This document shows, in pieces, positions 33,539 through 43,191 of a DNA stretch of 64,000 nt (its first letter is position 1; every line of letters begins with the position of its first letter). The notes beneath the pieces are model-generated. The model was not told where the DNA came from, made no database searches, and saw nothing but the letters and a program-made list of their open reading frames with translations. Source of the stretch: Anaerolineaceae bacterium (lineage in GTDB: Bacteria > Chloroflexota > Anaerolineae > Anaerolineales > Anaerolineaceae); NCBI GenBank assembly GCA_016841445.1, contig JAENZD010000003.1, forward strand, positions 157,212 through 221,211, read 5' to 3'. A program made the translations under genes and the position numbers.

Positions 33539-34613
33539 CTCTTAGATCTTGATTTGCAGAATTATTCTGTTTGATTTGGTTAACTGCCCACCCACACGCG
33601 TCCAGGATGACAGGGTCCGATTCGTTTTTTAGGACATTTTCCATGATGGGTAATGCATGATCGCCTTTCTGATTACCAAGAACGATAGCAGCATTTCTCA
33701 GCAAGCCAGTCCTTTTAGGGCGAGTTAGCGGTGTTTTGTTGAATTTCTCCTTGAATGAGGATTCACTTAAAGAAAAGAGTTGGGTTAATTCGAGAAACTC
33801 AGGCAGGACCGGCGTACCCACTGACGGTGTTTCTTTTGATGGCCTGGCGTTGTGTGGGCAGACCATCTGGCAGACATCACAGCCAAAGAGCCAGTGCCCG
33901 ATTTTATCTTTGAGGTTATCCGGTATTGTGTTTTTATTTTCGATGGTGAGGTAGCTGATACAACGGCTGGCATCGATCGTGTGGTCAGGTTGAATGCAGG
34001 CGGTGGGGCAAGCCTCAATGCAGCGCTGGCAGTTTTTACACAGGTCACTGGTAAAGGGTTGATCGGGCGGCAGCGGCAAGTTGGTTAAGATCTCTGCCAG
34101 GAAGAGATAAGATCCTTTGCCAGGTATGATCAGGCAGTTATTTTTACCAACAGCACCCAGTCCTGCTTGGGATGCAAAGGCACGCTCAAGCACCGGTCCG
34201 GTATCGACATAGGATTTTAACTGGGACTCTGAACCGACTCGTGAATGGATGAATGATTCGAGCTGTTTCAGCATATCCATGATTTGCTCGTGATAATCCT
34301 GCGTTCGGGCATACGAGGAAATCCGCCCTTCCCCAGGTAGAGCTGCTCGCAGGGTTGTTTCAGGTTGGTTATAGGAAACAGCCAAACAGATGATGCTTTG
34401 ACAGCCTTCAAGGATCAGGCTTGGATCGCCGCGTTTTTCAAGTGTGTCCTGGCGAGCTAAATAAGCCATCTCAGCATGAAAACCAGCTTCAACCCATGCC
34501 AGGTAATCCTGATAGTGGGGTACGGGTGAGCTAGGTGCGAAGCCGATATGATTAAAACCGAGGCGGGCTGCCTCGGTTTTAATATCTTCACGTAATTGGG
34601 ATAAATCCAACAT
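33531..34613 (-). CDS. queG: Epoxyqueuosine reductase
   Basis: 360 residues. Cobalamin- and iron-sulfur-dependent last step of queuosine formation in tRNA. N-terminal domain 'LGFNHIGFAPSSPVPHYQDY', 'VDTGPVLERAFASQAGLGAVGKNNCLI', then two 4Fe-4S clusters (CKNCQRCIEACPTACI, and CDVCQMVCPHNA with an upstream Cys). A short C-terminal HEAT-like region ends the protein. First gene of the queG-dus pair. Confidence 0.92.
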   Translation of the reverse strand: MLDLSQLREDIKTEAARLGFNHIGFAPSSPVPHYQDYLAWVEAGFHAEMAYLARQDTLEKRGDPSLILEGCQSIICLAVSYNQPETTLRAALPGEGRISSYARTQDYHEQIMDMLKQLESFIHSRVGSESQLKSYVDTGPVLERAFASQAGLGAVGKNNCLIIPGKGSYLFLAEILTNLPLPPDQPFTSDLCKNCQRCIEACPTACIQPDHTIDASRCISYLTIENKNTIPDNLKDKIGHWLFGCDVCQMVCPHNARPSKETPSVGTPVLPEFLELTQLFSLSESSFKEKFNKTPLTRPKRTGLLRNAAIVLGNQKGDHALPIMENVLKNESDPVILDACGWAVNQIKQNNSANQDLRDD

Positions 34614-34670
34614 TTGTTCTTCTACTCAGTTCCCATCTGTTTTTGTTGGTGTCGTGTCAGGTGCAGGCGC

Positions 34671-35294
34671 TTATTCTTCGGCAGGCTTGCTGACTTCGAC
34701 GATCACCCAGAATTCGTAGAACGACTGGTCATTGGCATTGACAAGCTGCCAGTTACTTTGTTTTTCACCTTCATTTTCTGGGGCAATAAAGTCAACGCTG
34801 ACCTTCACATTTGTGCCCGGCGGAACATCATAAGGGAGGAAAACCTCATCCTCTGCACCCATCTGTTCACCGGATGAAAACTTGATGTAGTAATTGGTCG
34901 TCCAGGTACTGGTGCCGGTATTTTCCAGCGTCCATGTGACGGTAAAGGATTCTCCAGAAGCGAAGACCGTATTATCCGGTGGGTCGTTTGCAATCCATAC
35001 GCCAGCGTCGTTCCCTGAAACGGGTGCAGCGGTTGTCGCAGATGAGGTCGTTGCCGTGGATGTTGGCGACATTTCTAATGTGGCTGTGAATGTGGGTGAC
35101 GGTTGGGGGGTCTCAGTCGGTGTGGGTTGTGCCTGGGATGTGAGCGTTACCTGGGCATTTGCGGTTTGGGCAAAACCTGTTCTTTCAGCATCAACATCAA
35201 TGGTGGGCGTATTGGCGCCGCATGATGTCACAAAGATGCTAACAAGTGTTAATGTAACAATGAACATCCAAATTTTCTGTTTTTTACTTTTCAT
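34671..35294 (-). CDS. Lipoprotein with NBR1-type Ig-like domain
   Basis: 207 residues: a signal peptide ending in VTSCGANTP (lipobox Cys), a Thr/Pro linker (about 40-90), and one Ig-like domain of the NBR1 type (WIANDPPDNTVFASGESFTV, TWTLENTGTSTWTTNYYIKF, 'YDVPPGTNVKVSVDFIAP', NWQLVNANDQSFYEFWVIV). In bacteria this fold is common in cell-surface proteins of Chloroflexi. The Trp-Thr pattern and conserved spacing are clear. Probably binds a surface or secreted partner. A related, longer lipoprotein lies just upstream. Confidence 0.8.
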   Translation of the reverse strand: MKSKKQKIWMFIVTLTLVSIFVTSCGANTPTIDVDAERTGFAQTANAQVTLTSQAQPTPTETPQPSPTFTATLEMSPTSTATTSSATTAAPVSGNDAGVWIANDPPDNTVFASGESFTVTWTLENTGTSTWTTNYYIKFSSGEQMGAEDEVFLPYDVPPGTNVKVSVDFIAPENEGEKQSNWQLVNANDQSFYEFWVIVEVSKPAEE

Positions 35295-35414
35295 TTATTT
35301 TCTTACCTCCAGACCAACGGATTATGGACATGTTGATCGATCTTCAATTCTAGAATATCTGTGGAAAATGTCAAGTTGAGGGCTAATTTTTTTCTGGGAG
35401 GATATGAAGAGAAA

Positions 35415-35440
35415 ACCGGCGGTGGAAATTCACCGCCGGT
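35415..35440 (-). terminator. Terminator-like hairpin after the longer NBR1 lipoprotein
   Basis: A perfect 10-bp GC-rich stem ACCGGCGGTG/CACCGCCGGT with a 6-base loop lies 20 bases beyond the stop of the gene at 35461. The minus-strand tail (TTTCTCT) is only moderately T-rich. Confidence 0.6.
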
Positions 35441-35460
35441 CTCTAAATTTCTTAGGTGAT

Positions 35461-36609
35461 CTATTTTACAATCAGTGGTTGGTACCACATGGCTTTATCC
35501 TGCTTATAGCTGCCGTTCGATTCGAGGAGCAAGATAAATGTTACTTTTTTACCAGCGAGGCTGCTCAGGTCAACGGCAACATTATTAACTTTGCCCTCCT
35601 GGACCTCGTGCCAGTCTTCCAAGGTCTTTTCAGTGCCCCCCTGAACGATGTAGTTCAGTTTGAAAATGACATCGCAATCGTTATTGGTTGCATAGCAACC
35701 GATCGTTGCGGTGAAGTAGGCACCTTCAGGTACCGTCATTTGTGGGTAAACACCCTGGATCCAACCATCATTGACGTCACCGGGGTGGACCTGCAAGCCG
35801 GGTTTTGATCCTGTTTTTCCAGTTTCAAGGATTGGGCTATCTTTCTTGACGATACCACCGATAGCAGCACTTATAGAGCCAGGGCAGGGGAGAACACCGC
35901 CTGCTAAACTGCTCCACTCAACACCTGATGCACAAACTTTCTCGGTGAAATCATAGAAGGTTTCTGTTGGTGTTGTTACATCAATCTTTACCCAGAAAGG
36001 TTTGTTTTCTTCACCGATTCCGAATAGAACGCCGCTGGCATTCCGTAATTTAAAATCAGCCTGGTAGGTTCCCACAGAAGCCGGCGCTTTGAAATCCATG
36101 GAGATTTTCACAGTGCCATCTTTAGGGATGAGCCCATTCGTCAATGAAGTTGCTGCGGGTGCGGTCATTGAATTGCCATTTACAAAGACAATATCGTAAT
36201 CGCTGTTCCAGGTGCAGCTTCCGGCATTTTGCAACGTCCAGGTCTTGGTGAATTCTTCACCAGGCTGAACGTCTGTCCCATCCGGAATGGTTTCAGAAAC
36301 GAATGCTATCCGGTCGCAAGCCAAAGATGTAGTTTGTGTTGGCGTTGGGGTACTTGTGGCGGCGAGCGTTGGTTCAAGCGTTGCGGTGGGTGTGTCTCCG
36401 CTAGCCGGTTCCAGGGTTGCGGTGGGTTGCTGGCCAACTGCCTGGTTGGTTTGGACGATATTGGTTTGGAGTACCTGCAAGGTCTGCGCAGCAGCCGTAT
36501 TCATTACATCTTCCATGGGGATCTGCGTTTCTTGCCCGGGCAAGTTGCACCCTGCCAGGATCAAACCAAAAATGAGAAAGAAACTTAAAAAGGTGATCTT
36601 GTTTTTCAT
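35461..36609 (-). CDS. Lipoprotein with NBR1-type Ig-like domain and C-terminal beta-sandwich
   Basis: 382 residues: signal peptide ending in LILAGCNLPG, a Thr/Pro linker (about 60-95), an NBR1-type Ig-like domain (about 98-205, with 'TKTWTLQNAGSCTWNSDYDI'), and a second domain (about 215-382) with 'LQVHPGDVNDGWIQGVYPQM', CYATNNDCDVIFKLNY and a closing 'TFILLLESNGSYKQDKAMWY' that looks like a carbohydrate-binding jelly roll. It is anchored outside the membrane. It has a terminator of its own, so the two NBR1 lipoproteins are separate units of likely common origin. Confidence 0.8.
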   Translation of the reverse strand: MKNKITFLSFFLIFGLILAGCNLPGQETQIPMEDVMNTAAAQTLQVLQTNIVQTNQAVGQQPTATLEPASGDTPTATLEPTLAATSTPTPTQTTSLACDRIAFVSETIPDGTDVQPGEEFTKTWTLQNAGSCTWNSDYDIVFVNGNSMTAPAATSLTNGLIPKDGTVKISMDFKAPASVGTYQADFKLRNASGVLFGIGEENKPFWVKIDVTTPTETFYDFTEKVCASGVEWSSLAGGVLPCPGSISAAIGGIVKKDSPILETGKTGSKPGLQVHPGDVNDGWIQGVYPQMTVPEGAYFTATIGCYATNNDCDVIFKLNYIVQGGTEKTLEDWHEVQEGKVNNVAVDLSSLAGKKVTFILLLESNGSYKQDKAMWYQPLIVK

Positions 36610-36772
36610 GTTTTTGCTCCTAATATGCTTTTCTCTTTCTTCTTGTTAAAATAATTATATAAGATTTTGAATTTAAATGAAACACCCAAAAGAACAGGTT
36701 TCCCATTTGCATCTCTTAGACGTTTCTACCGCCTTAAATGTTCCAATTTTCATGCCAGAATTAAATGAAAAA

Positions 36773-36792
36773 GAGGCTGCTTATGCAACCTC
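36773..36792 (-). terminator. Terminator of the ABC exporter operon
   Basis: On the minus strand GAGGTTGC/GCAGCCTC (8 bp, one G-U) with loop ATAA is followed by a TTTTTCATTT run, 14 bases past the stop at 36806. Confidence 0.75.
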
Positions 36793-36805
36793 ATAAATCA
36801 ACCAG

Positions 36806-38068
36806 CTAATCTATTCTCTCATTCAGGGTTTCTATCTCCTGACCAAAAAGTGCTTTGAAATATAATCGAAGGTTGAATTTCTTACCTGTTAACAAGAGCT
36901 GAGCTCTGAACATCCCGGCAACAGCCCTGATGAGAATGACAACTGTCAGGATCATCGTAGCGATAGCGGTTAAAAGCTGCCATAAAGGAACGGGACCGAC
37001 TGCCAGACGGGTCATCATGGTATTGGGTGCTGTGAAGGGAATTAAACTCAGGATCACTGGCACGAGCGCATTAGGTCTATCGATGATGATGCCGATCATG
37101 AAAAGCGGTACTAGAATTGGCAGGATGATATAGAATGTTGCCTGTGTAGCTTCTTTCATATTTGGTACCAGGGCGCCCACACCAGCCATAAGGGTGGCGT
37201 AGATCAGATATCCCAGGACAAAGAAAATGATCCCCCAGAATATCACCTGAGGACCAGGCTGTAGACTTGGTGGGATGTTTAATGTGCTTCCACCAAGTCT
37301 CAACATAAGATAAGCTGATCCAACCCAGAGGATCATTTGCAGCAGCCCGACAAGACCTAACCCCAGGATCTTTCCTGCCAGGAGCTGATTGGGTTTAATG
37401 GAACTCATCAAGATTTCCATTACCCGGTTTTCCTTCTCTTTTGCGACGTTATTCATCATTAAACTTGCAGATGTCAGGATCAGGACATAGAACAGCATTG
37501 TGACGCCATAGGGCACATAAAAAGCCAGGGGACTGCTTTGATCCCTTTCAACATCATCAGGATTCAAGTCAATCCTTTCAACCTCGAGCGGGTTAGCGTA
37601 GGCGTCGAAACGTTGCTGGTCTACCCCCAGTAAATTAAAACGGATGACATAATTGATCAAGCCGGTTTCTTCCAGTGCTGCCAGGGGATTGAAATCTTCC
37701 CGCACATATTGAACAGCGCCTGATTGAAGATAATCTGATTGGATAAGATAATAAGCATCAATCTCGCCTGATGAAACTGCCTGGCGTGCTGCTTCTAAAT
37801 TTGGATAAGGAACCAGGCGATCTGCTTCTACATCCTCAGGCAGTTCTGTGATAATACCGGCCTGGTCAACGTAACCTTCCTTAAGTTGTTCTTGTGAAGG
37901 CTGAAACAAACCGCTCTCACCATCTGCTGACTCCTCGCCGCCAAATAATGAAATTCCACCCAGGATCAAAGCCGGGATCAACGGCACAAGGATCAGGGTT
38001 AACAGAAAAGACCGCCTGGTAATCGTATTGATGAATTCATATTTCAAGACAAGGAATATCTTATTCAT
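36806..38068 (-). CDS. ABC-2 type permease, NatB-like (second)
   Basis: 420 residues. One N-terminal membrane segment (LILVPLIPALILGGISLFGG), a long extracytoplasmic loop (about 50-180), then five more segments; VAKEKENRVMEILMSSIKPNQLLAGKILGL is the coupling region typical of NatB/YhaP permeases. It starts in an 8-base overlap with the other permease gene. With its paralogue and the ATPase it probably forms an exporter; sodium or a peptide/lipid are common substrates for this family, not decidable here. Confidence 0.85.
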   Translation of the reverse strand: MNKIFLVLKYEFINTITRRSFLLTLILVPLIPALILGGISLFGGEESADGESGLFQPSQEQLKEGYVDQAGIITELPEDVEADRLVPYPNLEAARQAVSSGEIDAYYLIQSDYLQSGAVQYVREDFNPLAALEETGLINYVIRFNLLGVDQQRFDAYANPLEVERIDLNPDDVERDQSSPLAFYVPYGVTMLFYVLILTSASLMMNNVAKEKENRVMEILMSSIKPNQLLAGKILGLGLVGLLQMILWVGSAYLMLRLGGSTLNIPPSLQPGPQVIFWGIIFFVLGYLIYATLMAGVGALVPNMKEATQATFYIILPILVPLFMIGIIIDRPNALVPVILSLIPFTAPNTMMTRLAVGPVPLWQLLTAIATMILTVVILIRAVAGMFRAQLLLTGKKFNLRLYFKALFGQEIETLNERID

Positions 38069-39278
38069 TTACAGCACCTTTCCCCAGGACTTCTTTAAGA
38101 GACAGCTTTTTCCCATAGCGGAGCATTCCCATCCGGAAGGCCCGGCCGGCAAACCAAACTGAGAAAATGGCAAATGCGAACAGGATAGCGATATTGGTCG
38201 CTATCTGCCAGGTTGGGATAACCGTGAATGCCATCCGCATGATAATGGTCAGTGGTGATGTTAGAGGGAAAAAGCTTAAAACGACTGCGAGTGTTCCATT
38301 TGGATTCATGATGATCGATGAGGCAATATAAAACGGGACCATCATTGGGAGCGAGATCAACCCCTGGACCTGCTGTGCTTCTTTTAGCTCGGTCATGGTT
38401 GCCCCGATGGCGGACATGAATGCTGCAATCATCACAAATGCAGGCAAAAAAACCAGCAGAATGACGGTTATATAATCGCCAGGAAGAGAAAAATCCTGTA
38501 ATATTGGCCAGAACTGACCTGCTACTTTTAATCCAATCCATCCAAAAATCAGCCAGACAACCAATTGGGTCAACCCAACGCCAATATTTCCTATGATCTT
38601 GCCGGTCATTAATTGGTTGGGAGAAACAGAGGTGATCACTATCTCCATGGTTCGGTTCTCTTTTTCCTCAACCACAGCTTGCATCAGGTAAGCACCGCTG
38701 GTCATGATCACAATGACGAACATCACACCTGCAACAAAGGGGACCAGGATCAGATACCATTGATCCTGACGCATATTTCGACTGCCGTCCAAGGATTCCA
38801 TATTGATTACGCTGCCATCAGAAAGCCTCTCCTTAACCAGCGGGTCAATATTTTCAGCGGTCGCCAAGTTAAAACTGACGAAGTCCCGAAACTGAGATTG
38901 TATTTCAGAGCTGGGTTCTTCAAAATAAATCAAATCGACATCCAGGATTTGAGGATATAACTTCGGTAAAACATAAAATGCTTGGATGTTCCCGTCTGTC
39001 AGATCTTGATTGGCTTGTTCCTCACTTTGATAGGTGATCAGCTCAATCCGGGGATCAAAAAGATCGCTGCTGTCTTCTTCCCTGGTGCTGTTTTGCAGAA
39101 TGCCTGAATGGTCAACATAGCCAACTGGTGTGCGGTCTACAGAAAATCGACCAATAAGGAATGCGACGCCGAACATGGCCAAAACACCAATCGGTAGGCT
39201 TAACAAACTGAATAAGAACCGTTTATGAAAGACGTGTTTCATGTATTCATATTTAATGATCTGCCAAATCTTAGCCAT
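38061..39278 (-). CDS. ABC-2 type permease, NatB-like (first)
   Basis: 405 residues from ATG 39278 (MAKIWQIIKYEYMKHVFHKRF). An in-frame start at 39353 would lie far inside the ATPase gene; the ATG at 39278 overlaps its stop by 8 bases and has GGGGTGG just upstream. Same plan as the next gene, with VEEKENRTMEIVITSVSPNQLMTGKIIGNIG before the membrane half. Paralogue of the second permease (about one third identical by eye), so the transporter is likely a heterodimer. Confidence 0.85.
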   Translation of the reverse strand: MAKIWQIIKYEYMKHVFHKRFLFSLLSLPIGVLAMFGVAFLIGRFSVDRTPVGYVDHSGILQNSTREEDSSDLFDPRIELITYQSEEQANQDLTDGNIQAFYVLPKLYPQILDVDLIYFEEPSSEIQSQFRDFVSFNLATAENIDPLVKERLSDGSVINMESLDGSRNMRQDQWYLILVPFVAGVMFVIVIMTSGAYLMQAVVEEKENRTMEIVITSVSPNQLMTGKIIGNIGVGLTQLVVWLIFGWIGLKVAGQFWPILQDFSLPGDYITVILLVFLPAFVMIAAFMSAIGATMTELKEAQQVQGLISLPMMVPFYIASSIIMNPNGTLAVVLSFFPLTSPLTIIMRMAFTVIPTWQIATNIAILFAFAIFSVWFAGRAFRMGMLRYGKKLSLKEVLGKGAVNE

Positions 39279-40182
39279 TGCCACCCCTATCCTGCTTCTT
39301 GACAACTTGAATAAAGATTTCATTAAGAGGTGGGACGGCAATTTCAAATTCAACCAGGTCTGTACCGTTGTTGATCAAGTTCTTAAGGACAAGGTTTGGT
39401 TTTGCGTGTTTTTCCAAAACTAACCGGTATCGCCCATTGGTTTTTCGGATTTCACGGACACCTTCAATTGACTCTGGTAGATCTACGAGCGGGGTCACCA
39501 TCACATCTTGTGAAGCAAAACTCTGTTGAATTTCTTTCAGGGTGCCGTACAAAACCCGCTTACCATGATCAATGAGCAAAATACGGTCACAAAGCTCTTC
39601 AACCTGGTTCATTTGGTGGGTGGACATGATAATAGCCTTCCCTTCATTGCGTTTTGCTTCGAGCATATCCTTCACCATTTCAGTGTTGACGGGATCCAAT
39701 GATGTGAAAGGTTCGTCTATGATCACCAGTTGGGGATCGTGGATCAATGTTGTGATGAGCTGGGCTTTCTGCTGCATCCCTTTGCTGAGCTCTTTAACCT
39801 TTTTATCGCGGGCTTCAAGGAGATCAAATTGCTCTAAATACTCATTTAATCTTGGGGCGATTTCAGTTTCCGACATTCCTTTGAGGGCTGCAAGGAAAGT
39901 CAGGCAGCGTTGCAGGGGAATATCCTGGTAAAGGCCACGTTCTTCAGGCAAATAGCCAACCAGTTTTTTCTTTTCTTCTTCCATCTTTCCACCGAAAATA
40001 TTGATCTCACCGGAATCCGGTTTGAAGATATCCAGGATCATCCGGATTGATGTGGTTTTACCTGCACCGTTGGGGCCTAATAGCCCAAAGATTTCTCCAG
40101 GTCTGACCTCAAAACTGAGGTTATCGACAGCCTGGGTTTCACCAAACCGTTTTGAAATATTATGGACTTCAACAAGGGACAT
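39271..40182 (-). CDS. ABC transporter ATP-binding protein, NatA-like
   Basis: 303 residues. Walker A GPNGAGKTTSI (about 35-45), Q-loop 'LPEERGLYQDI', signature LSKGMQQKAQL, Walker B LVIIDEPFTSLDP, and switch His in STHQMNQVEEL. The C-terminal 90 residues carry a domain of the NatA type. It energises the two permeases that follow in overlapping frames. Confidence 0.92.
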   Translation of the reverse strand: MSLVEVHNISKRFGETQAVDNLSFEVRPGEIFGLLGPNGAGKTTSIRMILDIFKPDSGEINIFGGKMEEEKKKLVGYLPEERGLYQDIPLQRCLTFLAALKGMSETEIAPRLNEYLEQFDLLEARDKKVKELSKGMQQKAQLITTLIHDPQLVIIDEPFTSLDPVNTEMVKDMLEAKRNEGKAIIMSTHQMNQVEELCDRILLIDHGKRVLYGTLKEIQQSFASQDVMVTPLVDLPESIEGVREIRKTNGRYRLVLEKHAKPNLVLKNLINNGTDLVEFEIAVPPLNEIFIQVVKKQDRGGNG

Positions 40183-40355
40183 ACAAAACCTCTCTTCATA
40201 CTAGATGTTATTTTCAATAATAACCGGACATCATACATTCGAACGTATATTTTCTTAGGATTTTATGCGTTATTTTACTTATTTTCTCGATGATAAATCA
40301 TGCCTATCCGGTCAGATTTTCACCTGGTCGTTCAACCAGAACTATTGCGGGATGA

Positions 40356-40943
40356 TTATTTGTGCCGGCGAATTAGCCAACCGATGAGTATCCGTAACGC
40401 AAGCAGGATCAAAATAATTGGCCATGCCCACAGCAAATCCGTTTCGAGGGCAGGTGGACAGGGTTCATCTGAAGGGTCGAATGTCAACCATGGCCATTTA
40501 CGGATCTGTTTCTGAATTTCGGGATCATCGATTTTTCTGACTAACTCTGGAGCGACCAGGATTGCGACCGGGCTGTGCGTCAGGAAAGCGGTAACCCCCT
40601 GCCACTCTTCTTCAGTCTCCGGCTTATGGGCGATGGCATGCTGAACGCCCTGATCAGTATTCAGGGTCACATGTGAGTCAGCCTGCAAGTTTTGATACCA
40701 ATCGGGTGCATCCATGAAACCGCTCATGACATAAACCTTCCCCTGGTGGCGGAAATATTCAATGGGTGTCCGATGCACCTTTCCCGTTTTTCTGCCAATG
40801 GTTGATATGATCAGGATGGCTTTTCCAACCAGTTTTCCAAGCCCAAGCCGATAAAGGATGATCGGGACGCGGTAGAACTTTTTGATCACCTTATTGTTAG
40901 GGTAGGGGATAGGCTGCGGGGGTTTGATCGTCTCATCTGTCAT
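40356..40943 (-). CDS. Deazaflavin/F420-type nitroreductase family protein with C-terminal anchor
   Basis: 195 residues from ATG 40943 (MTDETIKPPQ); AAAGGA lies 8 bases upstream, and TTG 40949 is the alternative. 'ILIISTIGRKTGKVHRTPIEYF', 'KVYVMSGFMDAPDWYQNLQA' and HVTLNTDQG match the split-barrel family (PF04075-type) that binds F420 or FMN. A C-terminal hydrophobic segment ('LLWAWPIILILLALRILIGW') followed by RRHK would tether it to the membrane. It lies 18 bases after the cysteine desulfurase, so the two are probably co-transcribed. Confidence 0.75.
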   Translation of the reverse strand: MTDETIKPPQPIPYPNNKVIKKFYRVPIILYRLGLGKLVGKAILIISTIGRKTGKVHRTPIEYFRHQGKVYVMSGFMDAPDWYQNLQADSHVTLNTDQGVQHAIAHKPETEEEWQGVTAFLTHSPVAILVAPELVRKIDDPEIQKQIRKWPWLTFDPSDEPCPPALETDLLWAWPIILILLALRILIGWLIRRHK

Positions 40944-40961
40944 AAACAATTTCCTTTCATC

Positions 40962-42119
40962 CTAGCAGCAAGCTGCCAGCTCAGTTACTGTTTTAGTGAT
41001 AATTTCGACAGCCCTTAAAATTTCATCAGATGTGGTCATCCGTCCAATGGATAGTCGGATGGTGCCTTTTGCCCACTCGACAGGGATACCCATTGCTGAT
41101 ATGACGGACGATACCCGCACCTCGTCAGCATGGCAGGCTGCACCGGCAGAGGCAGCAAGTTTGTCTTCCATATTTTTTAGAATGAGATTTGCAGCGAGGT
41201 TCTTGAAGGAGACGCTGAGCGTGTTGGGCAGCCGATTTTCAGGGTGACCGTTCAACCGGATTGTGTCAGGGGAAAAAGCTGTGAATAACCCATCCCGCAA
41301 CTGGTCTCGTAATATTTGCATATGTTGGATAATTTCATCCAGGTTCTGAGTGGCAAGCCTGGCTGCTTCACCTAATCCTACGATTTCCAATACATTTTCA
41401 GTACCCGGCCGTAAACCATACTCTTGACCTGCACCAAATAGGATCTTATCTACCTGGGTTCCTTTTCGAATGTAAAGCGCACCCACACCTTTGGGGGCAT
41501 AGAGTTTATGGCCGGCAATTGAAAGCAGGTCCACGCCCAGATCATTCACATCCACATGAATTTTACCAACCGATTGGGCAGCATCGGTGTGGAAAAGGGC
41601 ACCGGACTTGTGTGCGATTTCTGCCATTTTACGGACGGGCTCAACCGTCCCGACTTCATTATTGGCATGCATGATGCTGACCAGAACGGTCTGTTGTGTG
41701 ATTGCTCTTTCCAGATCCTTGGGAGAAACCAGCCCATAGCTATCAACCGGCAGTGTTGTGATACTGTAGCCGCGCGTCTCGAGGTACTGGCATACATTTG
41801 TCACAGCGGGATGTTCAATAGCTGAGGTGATGATGTGGTCACCTTTGTGGAGGTTGGCATGAGCAGCACCACGCATCGCGAGGTTGTTGGATTCTGTACC
41901 GCCGCTAGTAAAAATGATCTCATCAGGAGAGGCTTTGAGCAGGTTTGCGACCGCTAGACGTGCTTGTTCGACGGCATGATTCGTAATACGTCCATAGGAA
42001 TGTGATGAAGACGGGTTGCCGAAATGTTCTTCCAGGAAAGGGCGCATTGCTGCGATGACCTCTTCTGCGAGGGGTGTGGTGGCGTTGTAATCAAGATAAA
42101 TGGACTGGTCTTGAGTCAT
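40962..42119 (-). CDS. Cysteine desulfurase (NifS/IscS type)
   Basis: 385 residues. PLP enzyme that takes sulfur from cysteine for Fe-S clusters or tRNA thiolation. 'IYLDYNATTPLAEEVIAAM', FTSGGTESNNLAMRGA, HTDAAQSVGK, PLP-lysine K205 in SIAGHKLYAPKG, and the sulfur-carrying C329 in SAGAACHADEVRVSSV. The protein ends in two cysteines (LAACC), unusual for the family. No iscU, iscR or tRNA thiolase is adjacent. Confidence 0.9.
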   Translation of the reverse strand: MTQDQSIYLDYNATTPLAEEVIAAMRPFLEEHFGNPSSSHSYGRITNHAVEQARLAVANLLKASPDEIIFTSGGTESNNLAMRGAAHANLHKGDHIITSAIEHPAVTNVCQYLETRGYSITTLPVDSYGLVSPKDLERAITQQTVLVSIMHANNEVGTVEPVRKMAEIAHKSGALFHTDAAQSVGKIHVDVNDLGVDLLSIAGHKLYAPKGVGALYIRKGTQVDKILFGAGQEYGLRPGTENVLEIVGLGEAARLATQNLDEIIQHMQILRDQLRDGLFTAFSPDTIRLNGHPENRLPNTLSVSFKNLAANLILKNMEDKLAASAGAACHADEVRVSSVISAMGIPVEWAKGTIRLSIGRMTTSDEILRAVEIITKTVTELAACC

Positions 42120-42261
42120 ATGCCTTCTTTCTGCCTGCTTGTTAATTATATTTTCTACATCCCATCACTCATCAATGTCGTGAGAGTATGGAGCAGGCAA
42201 ACGTAAGAATCTATATGTGGATTGAAAATGATTTCCATTTATATATCTACAGGAGAAAAAA

Positions 42262-43191
42262 TCAGGAATATTCAGACATTAAGGTGTAAACATGTTCCTG
42301 AAAAGCATCTCTTTGCAGATTGGTAACAATATAAGCATTGTTTGGATATTTCTTATCACTGGAAAAGTCAGTAACCGTTTTTCCGATCGTCAATTGGCCT
42401 TTAGTTTCAACTCGGATCCAAACATGGTGAGTCTCAAATATTGAATCATCAGCAGCATACAACACTGTCATGGGGTCATGTAAAGATACTCCTGGACAAC
42501 CAAATTGAAGTGAGTATGAGAGAACACCTTGCAAGACATCACGGAAAAATTTCGCTGGTTGATTGCCAATCTTCCCTAATTTTTCTAATTCTTGAGCTGT
42601 ATAGTAAGCCTGATTGGTAACATCTAATCCGCACATAAACACAGGCACACCAGAATTAAACACAATGTCAGCTGCTTCAGGGTCAGCATAAATGTTGAAC
42701 TCTGCCGCAGGGGTTACGTTACCTGATGTCGCTGAACCGCCCATTACCACGATCCGTTTGATCAGATTTTTAAAATTACAATATTTAGTGAAAACCATCC
42801 CTAAATTAGTTAATGGTCCAATTGTGATAATCTCAAGTGAGCCATCACAACGTACTGCTTCTTGATAGATTGCATCCCAAGCTGGGAGGTTTTTCACATC
42901 ATAACTACTGAGGGGTAGGTCAATCCCACCTAATCCGTCATGACCATGAACTTCTTCTGCTGTGATCTGTTTTCTAAACATCGGTCGATCAGCACCTTTA
43001 TAAACTGGAACGCCAGCATCAATCAATTGGAGAACCCGGAGGGTATTGCGGGTTGTTTTCTCAACCTCCACGTTACCAGCAACTGTTGTAATGCATTTCA
43101 GATCAAATTTCTTGATTTTATTAATCAGCATGATGGCAATGGCATCATCAACACCTGTGTCGCAATCAAGGATGATCGGAATTCTATCCAT
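42262..43191 (-). CDS. Nucleoside hydrolase (inosine/uridine-preferring family), second
   Basis: 309 residues from ATG 43191 (MDRIPIILDCDTG); AAGGATAATA precedes it and it overlaps the previous hydrolase by 8 bases. A longer frame from 43239 would lie inside that gene. The calcium-binding DCDTGVDDAI, HGHDGLGGI, ITIGPLTNLGMVF, and AEFNIYADPEAADIVF motifs are all present. It hydrolyses ribonucleosides to base and ribose. Last gene of the hydrolase pair. Confidence 0.9.
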   Translation of the reverse strand: MDRIPIILDCDTGVDDAIAIMLINKIKKFDLKCITTVAGNVEVEKTTRNTLRVLQLIDAGVPVYKGADRPMFRKQITAEEVHGHDGLGGIDLPLSSYDVKNLPAWDAIYQEAVRCDGSLEIITIGPLTNLGMVFTKYCNFKNLIKRIVVMGGSATSGNVTPAAEFNIYADPEAADIVFNSGVPVFMCGLDVTNQAYYTAQELEKLGKIGNQPAKFFRDVLQGVLSYSLQFGCPGVSLHDPMTVLYAADDSIFETHHVWIRVETKGQLTIGKTVTDFSSDKKYPNNAYIVTNLQRDAFQEHVYTLMSEYS

